A stretch of 26,298 nucleotides of DNA from Halanaerobium sp041694515. GTDB taxonomy: Bacteria > Bacillota > Halanaerobiia > Halanaerobiales > Halanaerobiaceae. Where the stretch lies: NCBI GenBank assembly GCA_041694515.1, contig JASMSZ010000017.1, positions 1 to 26,298 on the forward strand, given 5' to 3'. Within the stretch, counting starts at the first letter, position 1. Each line of letters opens with the position of its first letter. Made by a program: the position numbers and the translations under genes. The notes below the pieces were generated by a model. It was not told where the DNA came from. It worked only from the letters and a program-made list of their open reading frames with translations, and searched no databases. Positions 22,832 to 26,298 of this stretch are shown one piece after another.

Positions 22832-23791
22832 TTAAATCAGCTTCTGCCACCACTCTTTATGATCTAAGTACCAATTCAAAGTAATCTGCAGCGACCTCTC
22901 AAAATCATATTCTGCTTTCCAGCCCAATTCTCTTTTAAGCTTAGCACTGTCAACTGCATAGCGGTAATCATGTCCTCTACGGTCTTCTACATGTTTAATT
23001 AGTAGTTCTGATTTAGATAAGAAAGAGAGTATTCTTTTAGTAACTTCCAGATTGCTTTTTGGATTATCTGCCCCAATATTATAGATTTCTCCTTTTTTAG
23101 CTCGGCGCATTACTAAGTCTACAGCCCGACAGTGATCCTTAACATAAATCCAGTCTCTAATATTGCTGCCATCCCCATAAAGAGGCAGCTTCTTATTCTT
23201 TAGAGCATTAATTATAAACAATGGAATTAGTTTTTCAGGATACTGATAAGGACCAAAATTATTTGTACAGCGGGTGATATTAACAGGCAGATCATAAGTT
23301 TTAAAGTATGATTTGACTAAAAGATCAGCAGCTGCCTTAGAAGCAGCATAAGGGCTGGAGGGATTTAAAAGACTATTTTCTGTAAATTTTCCTTTTTCAT
23401 CAAGGCTGCCGTAAACCTCATCAGTAGAGATCTGAACAAAGTTTTTAACTCCAAATTTTAGGGCTAGATCAAGTAAATTTTGAGTACCCCCAACATTAGT
23501 TTTTACAAAAACTGAAGGATCTTCTAGACTGCGGTCAACATGCGATTCAGCTGCAAAATTAACTATATAATCTACTCCTCGGTGCATAAGCTGATCGATT
23601 TTTTTTATGTCACAAATATCCAGCTGTTTAAACTGATAGTTAGGATTGGCCTCTACATCTTTTAAGTTATCTAGATTGCCAGCATAAGTTAATTTATCAA
23701 CATTGATAATCTGGTCATCATATTTTTCCAGCTGATAGCGAATAAAGTTACTACCAATAAAGCCAGCTCCACCTGCAACTAAAATTCTCAT
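22832..23791 (-). CDS. rfbB: dTDP-glucose 4,6-dehydratase RfbB, 319 aa
   Basis: An extended short-chain dehydrogenase. The NAD motif is GGAGFIGSNFIRYQL (7-21); INVDKLTYAGNLDNL is the RfbB signature after beta-2; ISTDEVYGS carries the catalytic Asp-Glu (124-125), and SPYAASKAAADLL has Tyr148 and Lys152. It dehydrates dTDP-D-glucose to dTDP-4-keto-6-deoxy-D-glucose, the WecE substrate. At 319 residues it is slightly shorter than the common 330-360. ATG at 23791 follows GAGGAGTTGACTTAG. The 148-bp gap before lysR holds no clear terminator, so read-through into the operon is possible. RfbA, C and D are not in the window and dTDP-glucose must come from elsewhere. Confidence 0.93.
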   Translation of the reverse strand: MRILVAGGAGFIGSNFIRYQLEKYDDQIINVDKLTYAGNLDNLKDVEANPNYQFKQLDICDIKKIDQLMHRGVDYIVNFAAESHVDRSLEDPSVFVKTNVGGTQNLLDLALKFGVKNFVQISTDEVYGSLDEKGKFTENSLLNPSSPYAASKAAADLLVKSYFKTYDLPVNITRCTNNFGPYQYPEKLIPLFIINALKNKKLPLYGDGSNIRDWIYVKDHCRAVDLVMRRAKKGEIYNIGADNPKSNLEVTKRILSFLSKSELLIKHVEDRRGHDYRYAVDSAKLKRELGWKAEYDFERSLQITLNWYLDHKEWWQKLI

Positions 23792-23935
23792 CTAAGTCAA
23801 CTCCTCGGCTGCTTTTTATAATTTTTTTGATCAATCTAAGCTAAAATATATCTAAAATAGTAAATTTTCATTAAAATAATTATATCATACTAAGCTTTAA
23901 TTCTACATTAATCCAGCAATTTTTTCGAATAAATC

Positions 23936-23964
23936 TTGTTTAACGAACACATGTATGTTAAAAT
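23936..23964 (+). promoter_or_regulatory. Promoter with LexA-like palindrome for the YolD-like ORF
   Basis: TTGTTT (23936-23941), 17 bp, TAAAAT (23959-23964). Within the spacer CGAACACATGTATG (23944-23957) resembles the Firmicute LexA box (GAAC-N4-GTTC, two mismatches) and is flanked by perfect TTTAAC/GTTAAA arms (23939-23962). The site would block the promoter when bound. The rest of the gap 23792-24043 shows no gene. Confidence 0.55.
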
Positions 23965-24043
23965 ATCTATATAGTCAATTCAGCTAAAATTAAATTCTAT
24001 AAATTTTAATTTTCACACTAATATTATAAGGAGTTGAAAAAAT

Positions 24044-24169
24044 ATGAATTTTAAAGACAGAGGCAAAATTATTAAGCTGGACAGATATAATAAACAAATC
24101 AAAATAGAACAGGCCGATAAAATGATTAGATATATAGACTTTAGTCAAATTATAGATTTATCTCTTTAG
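24044..24169 (+). CDS. YolD-like small protein, 41 aa
   Basis: A 41-residue ORF with ATG at 24044 behind AAGGAGTTGAAAAAAT. The protein begins NFKDRGKI, like the DRGxI opening of YolD proteins, and then goes straight to IIKLDRYNKQIKI and MIRYIDFSQIIDLSL, which matches the C-terminal beta-rich part of YolD (G-x-I-x-x-I-D-x-x-N-K ... I-x-F-x-x-I-I-D-I). The middle helical part of normal YolD (about 100 residues) is missing, so it is either a mini version or a remnant with an internal deletion. YolD genes normally sit beside Y-family DNA polymerases of the UvrX type; here the polymerase scrap lies tail to tail with it, one base apart. The LexA-like promoter supports SOS control. Confidence 0.6.
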   Translation: MNFKDRGKIIKLDRYNKQIKIEQADKMIRYIDFSQIIDLSL

Positions 24170-24170
24170 T

Positions 24171-24374
24171 TTATTTTTTATGGCCCCCAATAGTGCTTTC
24201 AATTCTATCTTTAATATTTCCTTTTTCCAGATTTCTTTTTTTATCTCCGATTCCAGCTAAATAACCCTTAAGAGGATGAATATTTCTTTTAACTAATTCT
24301 ATACTGGCATAAAATGATTTCATATCTACACACAAAATTTGATCAGCTGGTACATCACTATAATCAGGCTGCAT
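24171..24374 (-). pseudogene. N-terminal remnant of a UvrX/UmuC-type Y-family DNA polymerase, 67 aa
   Basis: The first 50 or so residues follow Y-family lesion-bypass polymerases: DYSDVPADQILCVDMKSFYA includes the catalytic Asp in DMKSFYAS, then IELVKRNIHPLKGYLAGIGD. After DKKRN the sequence turns into an unrelated charged tail and stops, whereas intact UvrX-like proteins have about 400 residues. This is a truncated gene, probably by deletion. ATG at 24374 is supported by GAGGAGGAACTGTA; the frame extends to 24446 without another site. Two LexA-like boxes upstream show that the SOS promoter is still there. The fragment lacks the rest of the palm, fingers and little-finger domains and cannot be a polymerase. 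Confidence 0.75.
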
Positions 24375-24398
24375 TACAGTTCCTCCTCTTAATTTAAA

Positions 24399-24457
24399 CG
24401 AACGTTTGTTTAAATATATTTCAGCATATTTAATTGCAATTGACAAACATAAGTTCG
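24399..24457 (-). promoter_or_regulatory. Two LexA-like boxes upstream of the polymerase remnant
   Basis: CGAACGTTTGTTTA (24399-24412, plus strand) and CGAACTTATGTTTG (minus strand, 24457-24444) each match the Firmicute LexA core GAAC-N4-GTTC with one mismatch. The second overlaps a possible -35 TTGTCA. Both share AAC-GAAC flanks with the box before the YolD-like ORF. Confidence 0.6.
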
Positions 24458-24466
24458 TTAAACGGC

Positions 24467-24500
24467 TAAAAAAAACTGCTTTGAAAAAATACAGCAGTTT
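24467..24500 (-). terminator. Rho-independent terminator after the DUF3298-like gene
   Basis: On the minus strand AAACTGCT (24500-24493) pairs with AGCAGTTT (24480-24473) and a run of eight T follows. It separates the secreted protein gene from the LexA-box region. Confidence 0.8.
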
Positions 24501-24506
24501 GTCAGC

Positions 24507-25199
24507 TTAATATTTAACTCTGAATTCAGGCATTCCAGTTGAATAGGGAGCTACAGCATAAGGCTGAAAATATATAACCAGTTCCCCGGCTTCGAGATAA
24601 TAATACTGATCTTCTTCTAAACTCTGAAAACCATAATCACCGTGAAAATAATTAGCTGGATTTTTTTCTATTTCAGATTTTATTAAAACTTCTACTTCAG
24701 CTAAAGTCAAATTGATTCTCTCTAAAAAATCTATTAATTTTAGATCTTCGCCTGAATTTAGATCAATATTATAACTCAAACTATAGGGATTACCGTGTGC
24801 TCCACCTGTATATTGATAATAATTAAATTTAATACTAAAGATTTGCTTATTATTTTTAATTTCAAAATCTACTATCCCTTCAAATTGATGCATTAGAATT
24901 TCTGCTGCTGCAAAATTATGCTGACTCTGGCTGGCCATCTCAATAGTAGATTCAAGAAAACAAAAAATATCATCTCTAAAAAGGTCATTGTATTTAGACT
25001 GAACATTCTTAGATTTTAAACCTAATAAAATTGGTATTTCTGCCTCTATATGATAAAGATCTTCTTCATTTTTTTCCACTGGAATTTTAATAATCTCAAC
25101 AGCTGCAGCAGAATTTGCTGCAGTAAAAATCAAAAAACTAAAAACAAGAATTGACAGTTTTAAATTACTGCAATTAAAAAAATAATTTGCCTTTTTCAA
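24507..25199 (-). CDS. Secreted DUF3298/DUF4163-like (RsiV/PdaC-type) protein, 230 aa
   Basis: An exported protein: a signal peptide (SILVFSFLIFTAANSAAA) ends at about residue 33. The mature part has IPILLGLKSKNVQSKYNDLF, the FNYYQYTGGAHGNPYSLSYNIDL signature in two adjacent parts (YYQYTGGAHGNPYS is the hallmark), LKLIDFLE, and a C-terminal YFQPYAVAPYSTGMPEFRV strand. This is the DUF4163-DUF3298 arrangement found in RsiV, PdaC and many secreted proteins; RsiV binds lysozyme. No transmembrane anti-sigma part is present, so a stand-alone envelope protein is likely. The start is TTG at 25199, with only a weak upstream site; no in-frame ATG precedes the signal peptide. It lies 22 bp after the broken CvfB-like gene and may be co-transcribed. 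Function unknown. Confidence 0.78.
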   Translation of the reverse strand: MKKANYFFNCSNLKLSILVFSFLIFTAANSAAAVEIIKIPVEKNEEDLYHIEAEIPILLGLKSKNVQSKYNDLFRDDIFCFLESTIEMASQSQHNFAAAEILMHQFEGIVDFEIKNNKQIFSIKFNYYQYTGGAHGNPYSLSYNIDLNSGEDLKLIDFLERINLTLAEVEVLIKSEIEKNPANYFHGDYGFQSLEEDQYYYLEAGELVIYFQPYAVAPYSTGMPEFRVKY

Positions 25200-25221
25200 T
25201 TTTAACAGCTCTTTTCATTAT

Positions 25222-25688
25222 CTATTTTTTCAGTTTTATCCCCTTAGAAGTTATATCAATAATTTTTTCTTTATATAAGCCTCCAATGGCTTTCTTAAAG
25301 CTCCCTTTACTAATCTGTAATGCTTTTTTTTATTTTTTCAGGTGAACTGTCATCATTTAATGGCAGTGAACCTCCTTTTGCCTTAAGATGAGTAAGAATT
25401 TTCTCTTTAGCATCTTCTATTCTACCATAACCAATCTTACGCGGGCTGACATCAATCTTATTGTCTTCTCTAATTTTTTTTAATATAGCCTTTCATTCTA
25501 TCTCCAACTGTTATTTCTTTATAAATATCATTTTCATAAACTAAACCAAAATATTCATCATTAATAATTACTGTCGCTCCTAAATCAGTAAATTTATAGA
25601 TCAAAATATCTACTTTATCACCTTCACTAAAGTCTACATTTTCTGGAGCTTCTTCAATTCCTGCTGTATTAATATCACTACTTCTCAT
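25222..25688 (-). pseudogene. CvfB-like S1-domain RNA-binding protein, broken by two frameshifts
   Basis: The first frame (72 codons from ATG 25688) encodes an S1-type domain, GDKVDILIYKFTDLGATVII and YFGLVYENDIYK, and stops in a run of eight A (plus-strand T run near 25473-25480). Removing one A restores IREDNKIDVSPRKIGYGRIE and ILTHLKAKGGSLPLNDDSSPE, the CvfB hallmark. A second run of eight A (near 25323-25330) again shifts the frame; removing one A gives ALQISKGSFKKAIGGLYKEK and a normal end, KGIKLKK, at 25222. The repaired product would have 154 residues and resembles the C-terminal half of CvfB/YitL (about 280 aa), so N-terminal S1 domains are also absent. The cause may be real decay, slippage, or homopolymer errors. 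Confidence 0.72.
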
Positions 25689-25915
25689 TATTTCACCAAT
25701 ACCTTTCTTTAAGTTGAAAACATATTAAAATTCTATCAGAACAATTACATAATAATTGTACCATAATATTTGGCCATTTAAAACACTATGCAGTTTTTCT
25801 TTTAGAGTTAGGACTTTTATTGAAAAGATTATTGCAATTTAAGTTTAATTTTTTGGTTGTATAATTAATGTTGTGAAGAAAAAAATGTAAATTTAAAAAC
25901 ATCTAAATAAAAAAA

Positions 25916-26298
25916 GGCATCTGCCTGGCTCCGTTGAATTAATTATTTGAGACAACAAAAAATTCAAAAAAGGAGTCAAGCAAATGCATAATAAGCTTAT
26001 CACAGATTTATTAGATTTACCAGACCTTGTTGCAACAGAATTAATTAAAACAGAAGAATATTTAGTTTTTATAGCTGATTATAAAAATGATCATGTTAAA
26101 TGTCCTATCTGTGGTAAAAAAGCAGATAAAGTTCATGATAGGCGCCCATAAGATATTCAGGATGTTCCTTTAAGAGATAAAAAAGTAACTATCAAACTGG
26201 TTAAAAAACGTTATAGCTGCGGTCATTGCGGCAAAAGAGCAATACCTAAAAAAATAAAGAGTATTTCAAGATATTCAAGAAAAACTGAGCGTTTTAAA
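25916..26298 (+). mobile_element. Left part of an ISL3-type insertion sequence (cut by window edge)
   Basis: The element contains an ISL3-like transposase start at 25984. GGCATCTGCCTGGCTCC (25916-25932) is a plausible left terminal repeat; its outer edge cannot be fixed without the right end. GGAGTCAAGCAAATGC (25972-25987) is an imperfect inverted copy of it (about 13 of 16 positions), overlapping the transposase ribosome binding site and start codon. The 25689-25915 stretch before it carries no gene; TGGTACAAT on the minus strand near 25755-25763 may be an extended -10 for the CvfB-like gene. Confidence 0.65.
25984..26298 (+). pseudogene. ISL3-family transposase, N-terminal part with in-frame stop
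   Basis: ATG at 25984 follows AGGAGTCAAGCAA. The translation, MHNKLITDLLDLPDLVATEL, then CPICGKKADKVHDRRP, then a stop (TAA 26149-26151), then DIQDVPLRDKKVTIKLVKKR and YSCGHCGKR, is the N-terminal zinc-ribbon pattern of ISL3 transposases (two CxxC pairs and the VHDRR motif). The stop stands where the family usually has Gln (CAA), so a single C-to-T change probably inactivated it. The frame stays open beyond the stop to the window edge. The catalytic DDE part lies outside the window. Confidence 0.8.

Overview
The window is AT-rich DNA with strong GGAGG-type ribosome binding sites and many homopolymer runs. Gene content suggests an anaerobic Firmicute. The mixture of exported rhodaneses, a CoA-disulfide-reductase/rhodanese fusion and lipid-linked sugar genes resembles the diderm, halophilic, thiosulfate-reducing Halanaerobiales (for example Halanaerobium). 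That assignment is an inference from gene content and style, not from a marker gene.

Region 1 (1-5441, all on the minus strand) is a metal-homeostasis block. In transcription order it holds a P1B-type ATPase without an N-terminal metal domain, a free HMA-domain protein, a Crp/Fnr regulator, a SAM methyltransferase, a CopZ-like HMA protein, a 45-residue Cys-Cys small protein, and a CopA-type ATPase that runs off the left edge. Four copies of a 17-bp ATACC-N7-GGTAT-like palindrome lie upstream of genes in this block; three sit just downstream of well-formed sigma-A promoters. They look like CsoR/CstR-type operators.

Region 2 (5442-14200) is a sulfane-sulfur block. It holds a YeeE/YedE sulfur-compound permease followed by a CoA-disulfide reductase-rhodanese fusion, a complete TauABC-like ABC transporter, and two exported rhodaneses on the opposite strand: a soluble two-domain enzyme with both active cysteines, and a lipoprotein with one dead and one live domain. 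Together they suggest uptake of thiosulfate, sulfonate or another sulfur anion and persulfide handling on both sides of the membrane.

Region 3 (14201-23791) is a sugar/envelope block. An ArnT/PMT-like membrane glycosyltransferase faces a tight seven-gene operon: LysR regulator, WecE-type sugar aminotransferase, DPM/ArnC-like glycosyltransferase, ATP-grasp ligase, and a second NitT/TauT-type ABC transporter. rfbB (dTDP-glucose 4,6-dehydratase) lies just upstream on the same strand. RfbB plus WecE would make dTDP-Fuc4N; with the ArnC-like and ArnT-like enzymes this forms what looks like an Arn-type pathway built on a dTDP-4-amino sugar.

Region 4 (23792-26298) is a decaying region: a tiny YolD-like ORF tail-to-tail with an N-terminal scrap of a Y-family DNA polymerase, both with LexA-like boxes; a secreted DUF3298-like protein; a CvfB-like S1 gene broken at two A8 tracts; and the left end of an ISL3-type insertion sequence whose transposase has an in-frame stop.
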